From assembly GCF_002906575.1 (NCBI RefSeq), contig NZ_CP026309.1, positions 1,922,001-1,986,000 of the forward strand: 64,000 nucleotides of DNA, written 5' to 3'. Shown piece after piece: positions 56,090 through 64,000 of the stretch; the stretch's first letter is position 1, and each line of letters opens with the position of its first letter. The notes under the pieces were generated by a model. That model searched no databases, was not told where the DNA came from, and saw only the letters and a list, made by a program, of their open reading frames with translations. The position numbers were made by a program, and so were the translations under genes. The DNA comes from Salinigranum rubrum. GTDB lineage: Archaea > Halobacteriota > Halobacteria > Halobacteriales > Haloferacaceae.

Positions 56090-56773
56090 CTACTCCGCGT
56101 CGCCCTCGCCGGCACTCACCGTCACCTGCGCGGGCCGAATGACCTTCTCGGCCATCTCGTACCCCGGCTGGTAGAGGTCGACGACGGTTCCTTCCGGCTG
56201 TTCGGAGTCGACGCGGAGCATCACCTCGTGGCGGTGCGGGTCGACTTCGTCGCCCGGTTGCGGCTCGATGGCGGTGACGTTCTCGGCGTCGAGCACGCGG
56301 TCGAGTTCGGCGAGCGTCGACTCCACTCCCGGTCGGATGTCCGCACCCTCCTCCTGGTCGAGCGCCCTGACGAGGTTGTCCCGGACGGGGACGAGGCGCT
56401 CGACGAGGTCCTCGGTCGCGCGGGCGGTGACCTGTTCTTGTTTCTTCTTCATCCGCTTCTTGTAGTTCTGGAAGTCCGCCTGCTTCCGGGTCAGCTTCGA
56501 CCGGGCGTCGTCGAGCGCGTCCTCGAGTTCGGCGACCCGTGCCTCCAACTCGGCCACCTCCTCGGCGAGTTCGTCGTCCACTTCGGCCACCTCGCCGGCG
56601 AGTCCCGTCTCCGTCGACGCTTCCGTCTCGCCCGCTGTGGCGTCGCCGGTGGCCTCGGTCGCTCCGTCCGTCTCCGGCGGGACCGACTCGCCGTTGACCG
56701 CAGGACCCGATTCGACGTTCTCGGCGGCGTGTTCGGCGTCCACGTCGGCGTCGATGTCGGCGTCGTCGCTCAT
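56090..56773 (-). CDS. grpE: Nucleotide exchange factor GrpE
   Basis: 227 aa. An acidic disordered N-terminus of about 65 residues leads into a long coiled coil (VDDELAEEVAELEARVAELE, SKLTRKQADFQNYKKRMKKK), then the beta-domain with VRDNLVRALD, EVDPHRHEVMLRVDSEQPEG and VVDLYQPGYEMAEKVIRPAQ. These are the GrpE family marks. It releases ADP from DnaK. It starts at the ATG at 56771-56773, 73 bp downstream of the PAC2 gene. Its own promoter (cttaag on the minus strand near 56800) lies in that gap. Confidence 0.95.
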   Translation of the reverse strand: MSDDADIDADVDAEHAAENVESGPAVNGESVPPETDGATEATGDATAGETEASTETGLAGEVAEVDDELAEEVAELEARVAELEDALDDARSKLTRKQADFQNYKKRMKKKQEQVTARATEDLVERLVPVRDNLVRALDQEEGADIRPGVESTLAELDRVLDAENVTAIEPQPGDEVDPHRHEVMLRVDSEQPEGTVVDLYQPGYEMAEKVIRPAQVTVSAGEGDAE

Positions 56774-56846
56774 GTCTGCACGAAGTGACCGACGAGGCTT
56801 AAGGCTGTAGAAACGACCCGACAGTTCTCACCGCGGGCTCCCCTCC

Positions 56847-57584
56847 TTACTGGTACATCCCGAGCGGCCGCGCCTGACTGCTCTCCTCGCCCGCGTCCTG
56901 CATCCGCTTCGCGAGTCGTTCCTTCGCCGCTCTGATCTCCTCGGCCCGTTCGACGAGGCTGTCCGTCTCGACGTCGACGTCCGCCAGCGGCTCGATGCCG
57001 TCCCTGATGAGGACCTGCGCGGCCGCCGGGTCGGGGAAGCGCGGGTCAGACTCCACGACGAGTCCGACGGCGTCCCGGCCGTGTTCGACCGCGTCGTTCA
57101 ACAGCGCACCCGTCGGTCCCGAGACGAGTCCCGTCTCGGAGGGCGTCTCGATACCAACCGCGTCGAGCCGTTCGATGCCGTCGCCGACGCCGACGCCGTA
57201 CATCGCCGGTACCGTCTCGGACTTCTCCCGACCGATGCCCGAGAGGTAGATCGGGAACACCCGGTCGTCATCGAACCAGTCGCCGATACAGTCGGCGAAC
57301 TCCTGGGCCGCCGCCGGCGAGATGGGAACGTCGCTCTGGAGGACGAGCAGGTTCGTCCCGGGGTCGGCGTACAGTCGGACGGGCGGGTGGAGCGTTGCAT
57401 CCCCTTGCTGGTAGACGGCGACCTTCGGGAGCGTCTCGCAGTGGACGTTCGCGTAGTGGACCATCCCCAGTTCCTCGACGAGGTGGTCGGCCGCAATCTT
57501 CCCGACGAGTCCGACCCCGGGCAGCCCTTCGACCATCGCCGGCGCGTCGAGTTCGACGGACGCGAGGACGTCGACGTGTGCCAT
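56847..57584 (-). CDS. PAC2 family protein (proteasome assembly chaperone-like)
   Basis: 245 aa. The start MAHVDVLASVELDAPAMVEG is followed by LPGVGLVGKIAADHLVEELG, a strongly conserved PAC2 motif. Later stretches LYADPGTNLLVLQSDVPISP, YLSGIGREKSETVPAMYGVG and TPSETGLVSGPTGALLNDAV fit the archaeal branch of the family. A C-terminal helical part ends ESSQARPLGMYQ. In eukaryotes PAC2 helps build the 20S proteasome; in archaea relatives bind proteasome subunits but the role is not settled. Its position next to grpE-dnaK-dnaJ puts it in a protein quality-control cluster. Confidence 0.87.
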   Translation of the reverse strand: MAHVDVLASVELDAPAMVEGLPGVGLVGKIAADHLVEELGMVHYANVHCETLPKVAVYQQGDATLHPPVRLYADPGTNLLVLQSDVPISPAAAQEFADCIGDWFDDDRVFPIYLSGIGREKSETVPAMYGVGVGDGIERLDAVGIETPSETGLVSGPTGALLNDAVEHGRDAVGLVVESDPRFPDPAAAQVLIRDGIEPLADVDVETDSLVERAEEIRAAKERLAKRMQDAGEESSQARPLGMYQ

Positions 57585-57944
57585 GAGTAGGTGTAAACGG
57601 GGGAGGCGGATAACGCTACGGGCGACGGGTGAGAGACGCGCGGCGAGTGTATCGGTGGTCGTCGGCGAGGGAGCCGGTGAACACGTCTCTCTGGGGTCGT
57701 CGGGGGAGTCGGTGAACGCAGGACTCCCGCGTGTGTCGCGCGCTCGCTGTCTCGTCGCTGAGTCTCCCGACGGTCCCGTGAACCGCTCCCAAACCGAGAC
57801 GAGTCACCACACGCCGAACACGTTCGTCGGCCGCTCCTCCGCTGGCTCCTCACTCCGAAACCCACAAACGCGCACCCGTCGAAGCCGGCGTATGACTCCG
57901 CCCGTTCGACCCGCACTCGTCTCTCGACGCGGGAGGTCCCTCTC
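57585..57944. other. Spacer before the methyltransferase
   Basis: These 360 bp lie between the divergent PAC2 and methyltransferase genes. A near-direct repeat is visible (57658-57682 and 57696-57717, both with gtcgtcgg...gtcggtgaac/gccggtgaac). No gene, RNA or terminator stands out. Confidence 0.5.
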
Positions 57945-58862
57945 GTGACAGAGACCCAGAACCCTCTGGACAGATACGAACCGCTCGTCGACGACCGCGA
58001 GGCGTTTCGCGCGGCCTGCGAGCGGCCGCTCCCCTACGCCGTCCGGGTCAACACCATCAAAGCCGACCGCGAGCGGGTGTGCACCGCCTTCGACGAGGAG
58101 GGCGTCCCCTACACCCCGACGGACTGGAACCCCGACCTCCTCACGCTGGAGGGGAAGGCCGGGCGGACCTGGCCGTACTTCCTCGGATGGGTCCACGGCC
58201 AGGAGGTCGTCTCCGCGCTCCCGGCGACGGTGCTCGACCCCCAGCCCGGCGAACGGGTGTGGGACGCCTGCGCCGCCCCGGGTTCGAAGACGACGCAACT
58301 CGCCGCGCTCATGCAGGACAGGGGAACGCTCGTCGGCAACGACAACAACCTCGGGCGGCTCTCAGCCCTCAGACACAACGCCGAACGCCTGGGCGTGACG
58401 AACCTCGTCGTCACGAACCAGGACGCGCGGAACTTCTCGCTCAAGCCCCTGGCGTTCGAGGCGTTCGACCGCGCTATCGTCGACGCGCCCTGCTCCTGCG
58501 AGGGGACGTGTCGGAAGAACCCCACGGCACTAGAGGACTGGACGCTCGACCACGTCCGGCAGGTCGCCGGAATTCAAAAGGGAATCCTCAAGCGCGCGGT
58601 GCAGGCCACGCGCGAAGGGGGCACGGTCGTCTACTCCACCTGCACGTTCGCGCCGGAGGAGAACGAGGCCGTCCTCGACCACGTCCTCGGCGAGGAACCG
58701 TGCCGACTCGTCGAATACGAGGTGGGGCTGGAGACGTCGCCGGGCGTCACCGAGTGGGAGGGCGAGGAGTTCCACCCGTCGGTCGAGAAGGCACACCGAG
58801 TCTACCCCCACCAGAACGACACGGGCGGCTTCTTCTGTGCGAAACTGGAGGTGACCGGATGA
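57945..58862 (+). CDS. NOL1/NOP2/Sun family RNA cytosine-C5 methyltransferase
   Basis: 305 aa from GTG at 57945. SAM-binding motif I is ACAAPGSKTTQLAALM. Motif IV is DAPCSCEGTCRKNP with one catalytic Cys, and the other lies in VYSTCTFAPEENEAVL. The N-terminal RNA-binding subdomain has LPYAVRVNTIKADRERV. The enzyme methylates C5 of cytosine in rRNA or tRNA. It lacks the PUA-like domain many relatives carry; a PUA-like protein is encoded by the next gene, which begins with an ATGA overlap. The position of the modified base cannot be predicted. Confidence 0.9.
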   Translation: MTETQNPLDRYEPLVDDREAFRAACERPLPYAVRVNTIKADRERVCTAFDEEGVPYTPTDWNPDLLTLEGKAGRTWPYFLGWVHGQEVVSALPATVLDPQPGERVWDACAAPGSKTTQLAALMQDRGTLVGNDNNLGRLSALRHNAERLGVTNLVVTNQDARNFSLKPLAFEAFDRAIVDAPCSCEGTCRKNPTALEDWTLDHVRQVAGIQKGILKRAVQATREGGTVVYSTCTFAPEENEAVLDHVLGEEPCRLVEYEVGLETSPGVTEWEGEEFHPSVEKAHRVYPHQNDTGGFFCAKLEVTG

Positions 58863-59386
58863 GCGAGAACGGGGCGGACAGAGAGAACGACGGTCAGCGG
58901 TTCGACCGCCTCCCCGAGACGCCCGCCGACCGCGTCGTTCCCGGACGGGCGTCCCGCGAGGAGGTGCTCGACTGGTGGGACGACCGATTCGGCGTCTCCC
59001 CGGAGACGTTCGACGAGTTCTCCTTCTGGGAGAAGGGTGCCGGAAAGCTCTGGGTGTTCGCGGGCGAGTCGCCGTCGACGACCGACGTCGAAGGACTCGG
59101 CATGACGTTCCTCCGGACGCGCCAGGAACACTGGAAGCCGACGACGGTCGCGGCTCAGCGGTTTGGTCACCGGGCAACGAAGAACGTCGTCGACCTCCGA
59201 CCCACAGAAGCGGCGCGCTTTGCCGCCGGCGACGACCAGGAACTCGACTGGGACGGCGACTGGGGCTATCTCATCGCCACCCGGGAAGTCGCCGGGGAGC
59301 GCGCCCCGCTCGGCGTGGGGCTGTACCTCCACGGCGAACTCCGGTCGGTCGTTCCGAAGGGCACGCAGGAGGACCTGCCGGAGTAG
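58859..59386 (+). CDS. PUA-like RNA-binding partner of the methyltransferase
   Basis: 175 aa. The ATG at 58859 overlaps the methyltransferase stop by four bases, so the two are translationally coupled. A polar head of about 40 residues is followed by VLDWWDDRFGVSPETFDEFS and FSFWEKGAGKLWVFAGESP. The second half (QRFGHRATKNVVDLRPTEAA, GYLIATREVAGERAPLGVGL, YLHGELRSVVPKGTQEDLPE) resembles the C-terminal PUA-like domain seen fused to NOP2/Sun enzymes such as RsmF. It lacks catalytic motifs. I infer a separate RNA-binding subunit; this has not been shown in the sequence itself. Confidence 0.72.
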   Translation: MSENGADRENDGQRFDRLPETPADRVVPGRASREEVLDWWDDRFGVSPETFDEFSFWEKGAGKLWVFAGESPSTTDVEGLGMTFLRTRQEHWKPTTVAAQRFGHRATKNVVDLRPTEAARFAAGDDQELDWDGDWGYLIATREVAGERAPLGVGLYLHGELRSVVPKGTQEDLPE

Positions 59387-59409
59387 CCCGACGCGGACTC
59401 CGCATCCCC

Positions 59410-60951
59410 TCACTCCTTCTTTCGAAGCACGCCGCCGCTCAGCCCCTCCCACTCGACGCGGTACCCCAGTCGCGAGAGGGTCGCGCTCGTGTCTTCGAGC
59501 CCCACGCCGCCGAGTACGGCCTCCGCGTCGGCGAGCGACATCCCCGCCTCGACGTCCTCCCGTACGCGGTCGAGCACCGCGGGACGGACGAGCGTCCGAC
59601 CCACGCGCTCGTGGTCGGGGAACGTCACAGACGAGAGCGCCTCTTCGCTCACTCCTCGGTTCTCTGCGAGCGCCGCGAGCGACACCACGTCGTCCTCGGG
59701 AACCAGTTCCGCGGGGAGCGACGCTGCGGCCGCCGCCACCAGTTCCTGCTCGTACTCGCGGAGCACGTCGACGACGTCCTTCACCCGGACGTGGCCGGAG
59801 TACGGAACGACACGGTGGTCACGCGCCGTGACCTCCTCGCCGACGCCGAGCGACTCGTCGACCGCGACGAGGAGTTCGACGTCCTCGACCTCCGCTAGCT
59901 GTGTGAGCTTCTTCTCGACGTAGTCGGGCGTCCAGAATCCCATGATCTCGAAGTAAACGCGGAACCCCTCCGGGTTCGAATCGAACTCGGTCGCCTCGGC
60001 CGACCCTGCGGGCCGGTAGTCGAACGCGAAGTCCGGGATCATCACCCGATTCCCGGTCGCCAGCGCCTCCGGCTCTCTCGTGACCTCCCAGTCGAGTTCC
60101 AGACCCCGAAAGCGCGCGGCGAAGTCGGCTTCGACGCCGCTGTCGAACGTCGGTTCGGCGAGTGGTTCGTCGGCGGGGAGCGTGAGGTCGGAATCGGACA
60201 GCGAGAGCGTCCGCTCGGTGCCGCGGTCGTCGATGGTCGCGTCGAGTCGCCACTCGGGTGCCTTCACCAGCGTTCGGAGCAGGCGGGCGAACGCCGTCCC
60301 GTACCGCCGGGTCCGACGGAAGAGCGCGTCGGGGCCGGTGACGACGACTTCCCGCTCGCCGTCGACTCGTCTGATCTCGTACATCAGTCGGAGGCGCTTG
60401 ACCGCCGAGACGAGCGCCCGCGGGTCCGACGACCTGACCCGTACTTCGGTCGCGTCGAACAGCGCGGTCTGTGCGAGCGAGAGGTTGTACCGGTCGAGGA
60501 GGTCGTCGGGGTCCCACGGGGAGTCGAACCGGGTCAGCACCTGGTTCACCTCGCGGTCGGCGTACAACGACGCTTCGACCGCTCCGACCGTCGACCCGAG
60601 CGAATCGGCGGCCCGCGCGAGCGCGCGCTGTCGCTCCTCCTCGCTCGCGACGCCGACGGCCTCGCTCGCCTCGAACGCCGCTCGGCGCGCGCGCTCGGGG
60701 GGCAGCGCCGAGCGCGTCTCGAACGTCGCCTCCCTGTCGAGGAGAGCCGCGAAGCCGCGGACGAGTTTGAAGTCCTCGACCTCCCGTTCTACCCCTTCGA
60801 GGGCTGTCTCCAGCGTCGTACGTGTTTCGCCGACGTGGTCGCGGTAGACGCCGAGCACGCGCGCGGCGAGCGGGCGCTCCTCCCGGTCGACGAACTCCGG
60901 GCGGTAGCCGCCACCTCGTCGGGAGACGCGGAGGAGGTCCTTCGTGAGCAC
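59410..60951 (-). CDS. DUF790 family nuclease (Bax1, XPB partner)
   Basis: 513 aa from GTG at 60951 (VLTKDLLRVSRRGGGYRPEF), which matches the usual N-terminus of the family; an ATG nine codons upstream is possible. The C-terminal half has the nuclease-like core RVMIPDFAFDYRPAG, YFEIMGFWTPDYVEKKLTQL and VELLVAVDESLG, with the D-x(n)-E-x-K-like acidic set of restriction-fold nucleases. The N-terminal half is helical. In archaea Bax1 binds the XPB helicase and cuts DNA at the ss/ds boundary. XPB is encoded upstream on the same strand, but a sensor kinase lies between them. Confidence 0.85.
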   Translation of the reverse strand: MLTKDLLRVSRRGGGYRPEFVDREERPLAARVLGVYRDHVGETRTTLETALEGVEREVEDFKLVRGFAALLDREATFETRSALPPERARRAAFEASEAVGVASEEERQRALARAADSLGSTVGAVEASLYADREVNQVLTRFDSPWDPDDLLDRYNLSLAQTALFDATEVRVRSSDPRALVSAVKRLRLMYEIRRVDGEREVVVTGPDALFRRTRRYGTAFARLLRTLVKAPEWRLDATIDDRGTERTLSLSDSDLTLPADEPLAEPTFDSGVEADFAARFRGLELDWEVTREPEALATGNRVMIPDFAFDYRPAGSAEATEFDSNPEGFRVYFEIMGFWTPDYVEKKLTQLAEVEDVELLVAVDESLGVGEEVTARDHRVVPYSGHVRVKDVVDVLREYEQELVAAAAASLPAELVPEDDVVSLAALAENRGVSEEALSSVTFPDHERVGRTLVRPAVLDRVREDVEAGMSLADAEAVLGGVGLEDTSATLSRLGYRVEWEGLSGGVLRKKE

Positions 60952-61072
60952 GCGTCGTGAGAGGTGGCTGAGTGACAAAAGGGCGTGGGACCGCGTTCGG
61001 GTGCGATGGAGCGGTTACCGACGACCAGTCACGACCGACGTGAGCCGACGCCCCGTCAGCGCCGTGACACGG

Positions 61073-62929
61073 TCACTCGACCGACTCGACGCCGGTTATC
61101 TCGAACCGCACTCCGTCGTCGCTTCCGTCGGTGACGGCGACGTCCCACCCGTGCGCCTCGGCGATGTCGGCGACGATGCTCAGCCCGAGGCCGGTCCCCC
61201 GGTCGGCGGTCGAGTATCCGCGCTCGAACACCCGGTCGCGCTCCGTGGGAGGGATTCCGGGGCCGTCGTCCTCGACGTAGAAGCCGTCTGTGAGGTCGCC
61301 GACGGTGACGTGGATAACGTCCCCGTCGAAGACGCTGCGGTCGGACGCCGACTGACGCGCCGCAGGGTCGTGTCCGTGTCCCTGTCCGTGCTCACGGCCG
61401 TGTTCGACGGCGTTCGTCACGAGGTTCTCCAGCAGGTGGCGCACGCGGGTCTCGTCCGCCAGGACGACCCGGTCGGTCTCGACTGCGAGCGCACACCCGT
61501 CGGTCTCGATGTCTCGCCAGCACCGCTCGGTGAGGTCGGCGAGCGCGACGGGTTCGGCCTCGACGTCGGCCGTCTGCTCGCGCGCCAGTCGCAGGAGGTC
61601 TTCGACCAGCGTCTGCATCCGGTCGTGCGCGTCCGCGACGGTGTCGAGTCGGTCGCTGTCACACTCCTCGCGCGCCAGTTCGAGCGCACCCACTGCCACG
61701 CTCAGCGGGTTGCGGATGTCGTGAGAGGCGACGCTGACGAACTCGTCGAGTCGTTCGTTCCGGCGTTCGAGTTCGTGTTCGCGCCGCTTCAGGCGCGTGA
61801 TGTCGGTCGCCAACCCGACGAGCTTCTGCGGGTCGCCGTTCGGACCCGCGTGGACGTACGCCTCGGAACGAATCCAGCGGACCGGGCCGGCGTCGGGGTG
61901 CGTCCGGTACTCGTATTCGACGCGGTCGTCCGGCGTGGTCCGAAACGTCTCCCGCGCGTGGACGATGTCGTCGCGGTCGTCGGGATGGATCGCCCGTTCG
62001 TAGAACGACTCGGTCGTCGGCACCTCGCTCGACGGGAAGCCGTACAACCGTGCGAACGGACCGTGTCTCGTCTGCCGCCCGGTCGCGATGTCGACCTCGT
62101 AGATGACCGAGTCGGTGGCGTCGAGCGCGAACTCCATCCGGTCGCGAACCGTCTCCAACTTCAGCTGGTACGCCTTCCGGTCCGTGACGTCGCGGACGGT
62201 CCCGACCGTGTGGACCCCGGCCTCGCTCGGAAAGACGGAGAACCGGAACTCACAGTGAATCGGGCCGTCATCGACTCGACGGAGCGGCGCCTCGACGGTC
62301 CCGACCGTGTCGCTGCCGGTGACGAGCGCCTCCCGAGCCTCCCGGCCCGCGGCCGTCGTCTCGGTGTCGACGACGCGCGACAGCGTCGACCCGACGAGTT
62401 CCTCGCGCGACCGCCCCGTCAGGTCGGCCATCGCCCGGTTGACGAAGACGAACCGCAGGTCGTCGTCGAGGACGTACACGCCCTCGTCGATGGTCTCGAC
62501 GATTCGCTCGTAGCGGGCCAACTCCCGGTCGCTCTCGTAGCGGTGAACGGCGTTCTCGATCCGGTTCGCGAGGATGGTGTACTGCTCCCCGTTCCCTCGT
62601 TTCTGGAGGTAGTCGGTCACGCCGGCGGAGATGGCCTGGCTCGCGATTTCCTCGCTCCCCTTCGCCGTAAACAGGATGAACGGGAGTTCGGGGTGTCGCT
62701 TTCGGACCGCGTCGAGAAAGTCGAGGCCGGTCCAGTCGGGCATGTCGTAGTCGGAGACGACGCAGTCGATTCTCTCCTCGGGGTCGTCGACGAGTGCGAG
62801 TCCCCGCTCGGCGCTGGTGGTCGTGACGACATCGAACGACTCGCCCTCCCGGGTGAGAAACTCGGACGCCATCTCCACGAACGCCCGCTCGTCGTCCACG
62901 TGAAGCACGCGGATACGGTCCGGTCGCAT
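61073..62929 (-). CDS. Soluble hybrid sensor histidine kinase (REC-PAS-PAS-HK)
   Basis: 618 aa. A receiver domain (about 5-128) has VLHVDDERAF, phosphoacceptor Asp60 (CVVSDYDMPDW) and Lys110. Two PAS domains follow, at about 140-250 and 262-380; the second includes the PAC motif VGLATDITRLKRREHELERR. The H box is FVSVASHDIRNPLSVAVGAL with His403, then LLENLVTNAVEHG, EDDGPGIP and GTGLGLSIVADIAE. It has the same plan as the kinase at 28.5 kb (FILFT, AISAGVTDYLQKR are shared), so the two arose by duplication. There is no membrane helix. The ATG at 62929 begins the conserved part; an upstream start 20 codons away is less likely. Confidence 0.9.
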   Translation of the reverse strand: MRPDRIRVLHVDDERAFVEMASEFLTREGESFDVVTTTSAERGLALVDDPEERIDCVVSDYDMPDWTGLDFLDAVRKRHPELPFILFTAKGSEEIASQAISAGVTDYLQKRGNGEQYTILANRIENAVHRYESDRELARYERIVETIDEGVYVLDDDLRFVFVNRAMADLTGRSREELVGSTLSRVVDTETTAAGREAREALVTGSDTVGTVEAPLRRVDDGPIHCEFRFSVFPSEAGVHTVGTVRDVTDRKAYQLKLETVRDRMEFALDATDSVIYEVDIATGRQTRHGPFARLYGFPSSEVPTTESFYERAIHPDDRDDIVHARETFRTTPDDRVEYEYRTHPDAGPVRWIRSEAYVHAGPNGDPQKLVGLATDITRLKRREHELERRNERLDEFVSVASHDIRNPLSVAVGALELAREECDSDRLDTVADAHDRMQTLVEDLLRLAREQTADVEAEPVALADLTERCWRDIETDGCALAVETDRVVLADETRVRHLLENLVTNAVEHGREHGQGHGHDPAARQSASDRSVFDGDVIHVTVGDLTDGFYVEDDGPGIPPTERDRVFERGYSTADRGTGLGLSIVADIAEAHGWDVAVTDGSDDGVRFEITGVESVE

Positions 62930-63028
62930 ACTCAGCCCTCCATCGGTCGATACGTCCCTCTCACCGACGACGGGTATAGCTGTTGCCACGTGACACGGGG
63001 AGCACCGGCGACTCCCGTCTCCCGCGGG

Positions 63029-64000
63029 CTACCCCCGCCGTCGTGCGGCGACGTTCTCCTCCGTCGTCTCCTCGGTGACGACCTCGTACAGGAGCGCCCG
63101 TCGGCCGTCGGATTTGGGGCGGAGTATTCGTCCGAGTCGCTGGGTGAACTCCCGTTCCGAACCCGACCCCGAGAGGACGACGGCGACGTTCGCGTCGGGG
63201 ACGTCGACCCCCTCGTCGAGGACGTTCGCGGTCACCACCCGCGAGTAGGTGCCCTCCCGGAACCGCTCCAGTATCTGCCGGCGCTCCGCGGCCCCGGTCT
63301 CGTTCGTGACCGCCGGGAGGAGAAAGCGCTCGGAGAGGCGGTAGACCAGGTCGGTGTGGGCGGTGAAGACGATGACGCGGTCGTCGCGGTGGCGGTCGAG
63401 GATGGACGCGAGCGAGTCCACCTTCGCGTCGGCGTTCATCATCACCCGGCGGGCGCGCTGCTTCGCCAGGAGCGCCTCGCGGGCGCGGGGGTCGTTCCCC
63501 GACCGCATCACCAGTTTCTGGTAGTCCGCGCCCGAGCGCATGTCGAGGTTCGAAGTTCGAAGGTAGTCGACGAACGTCTCCTGCGCCGCGTCGTACCGGC
63601 GACGCTCCTCGTCCGAGAGAGCGACCTCGATTCGTTTGATGTCGTAGTCGGCCAGGTGCTCGCCGGCGAGGTCGTCGACGTCGAGCGCGTAGACGCGCGG
63701 GCCGACGAGTTCTTCGATCGCTCGGTGAGCGCCGTCGGGTCGCTCGAACGTCGCCGTGAGTCCGAGGCGGGCGGGGGCGGCGAGGAGGCGGGCGATGTCC
63801 TGGTAGCCCTCCCCTCCGAGGTGGTGGACCTCGTCGAAGACGACGAGGCCGAACTGGTCGCCGACGTCGTCGGCGCGGAGGTACGCCGAGTCGTACGTCG
63901 AGACCGTGACGCTTTCCTGACGTTGCTCGCCGCCGCCGAACTGCCCGACCTCGACGTCGAACTCGGCTTCGAGTTCGCGCCGCCACTGCTCTAGGAGGTC
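63029..64000 (-). CDS. XPB/Rad25 DNA helicase, C-terminal part (runs off the window)
   Basis: 323 codons are in the window, and the frame is open to the edge at 64000, so the N-terminal part lies outside. The visible part includes VVFDEVHHLGGEGYQDIARL (motif II, DEVH), LGLTATFERPDG (motif III, TAT), VIVFTAHTDLVYRLSERFLL, VVTANVLDEGVDVPDANVAV and QRLGRILRPKSDGRRA (motif VI). The RED/thumb region of XPB appears as AKQRARRVMMNADAKVDSLA. XPB unwinds DNA in repair and promoter opening. Bax1, its partner nuclease, is encoded about 2 kb downstream on the same strand. Confidence 0.9.
   Translation of the reverse strand, partial: DLLEQWRRELEAEFDVEVGQFGGGEQRQESVTVSTYDSAYLRADDVGDQFGLVVFDEVHHLGGEGYQDIARLLAAPARLGLTATFERPDGAHRAIEELVGPRVYALDVDDLAGEHLADYDIKRIEVALSDEERRRYDAAQETFVDYLRTSNLDMRSGADYQKLVMRSGNDPRAREALLAKQRARRVMMNADAKVDSLASILDRHRDDRVIVFTAHTDLVYRLSERFLLPAVTNETGAAERRQILERFREGTYSRVVTANVLDEGVDVPDANVAVVLSGSGSEREFTQRLGRILRPKSDGRRALLYEVVTEETTEENVAARRRG

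Noticed and set aside
59960-59980. tRNA-like gggttcgaatc word
   Set aside because: It lies inside the conserved Bax1 coding region and no cloverleaf can be drawn around it; a similar word in gyrA (15405-15415) was dismissed for the same reason.
60944-63994. 1016-codon rightward open frame
   Set aside because: It runs antisense across two unrelated genes (kinase and XPB) and the gap between them, so length alone reflects GC bias.

Overview
The window is about 66% or more GC by eye. Its proteins are rich in Asp and Glu and poor in Lys, and most start codons sit about 25-35 bp behind a TATA-like box, with no Shine-Dalgarno site (leaderless genes). The gene set fits a halophilic archaeon (class Halobacteria): gyrA/gyrB next to topoisomerase VI, proteasome PsmB, XPB and a Bax1-type nuclease, the UPF0212 protein, and a PGF-pre-PGF surface protein. 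A member near Haloferacaceae is plausible, but the sequence alone does not settle the genus. There are no rRNA or tRNA genes, insertion sequences or CRISPR arrays, so this looks like chromosomal core sequence with small accessory patches.

Layout. 1-6.2 kb: membrane-anchored HTH regulator, glycerate kinase, a TraB-M50 membrane peptidase pair, DedA, uridine phosphorylase. 6.2-14.7 kb: type II NADH dehydrogenase, sensor kinase, Ser-Asp repeat surface protein, HTH regulator, arginase, DUF389 membrane protein. 14.8-23.2 kb: topology locus, gyrB-gyrA leftward and top6B-top6A rightward from a shared 329-bp control region. 23.3-31.6 kb: metallo-hydrolase, DNA ligase diverging from a GCS2-type ligase, sensor kinase, PsmB. 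31.6-37.4 kb: UPF0212, HTH-CBS, P450 remnant, purM, cdd and several very small membrane proteins in a loose, repeat-bearing stretch. 37.5-43.5 kb: short-chain fatty-acid transporter diverging from acetyl-CoA synthetase, a degenerate AMP-ligase, formaldehyde-type dehydrogenase, and two 51-aa zinc-finger proteins. 43.7-52.2 kb: secreted beta-helix protein, CobW GTPase, cupin, and a subtilase coupled to a membrane-anchored propeptide-like protein. 52.2-57.6 kb: PAC2, grpE, dnaK, dnaJ. 57.9-64 kb: NOP2/Sun methyltransferase with a separate PUA-like partner, Bax1, a sensor kinase and the 3' part of XPB.

Two points dominate. Six genes, including gyrB and dnaJ, are each broken by the loss of one base in a G/C run, which looks like systematic homopolymer under-calling rather than biology. 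The most interesting candidates for new biology are an alternating purine-pyrimidine palindrome abutting the gyrB TATA box, the two-gene subtilase/propeptide module, a catalytically dead-looking AMP-ligase beside acs, and a sensor kinase between XPB and Bax1.
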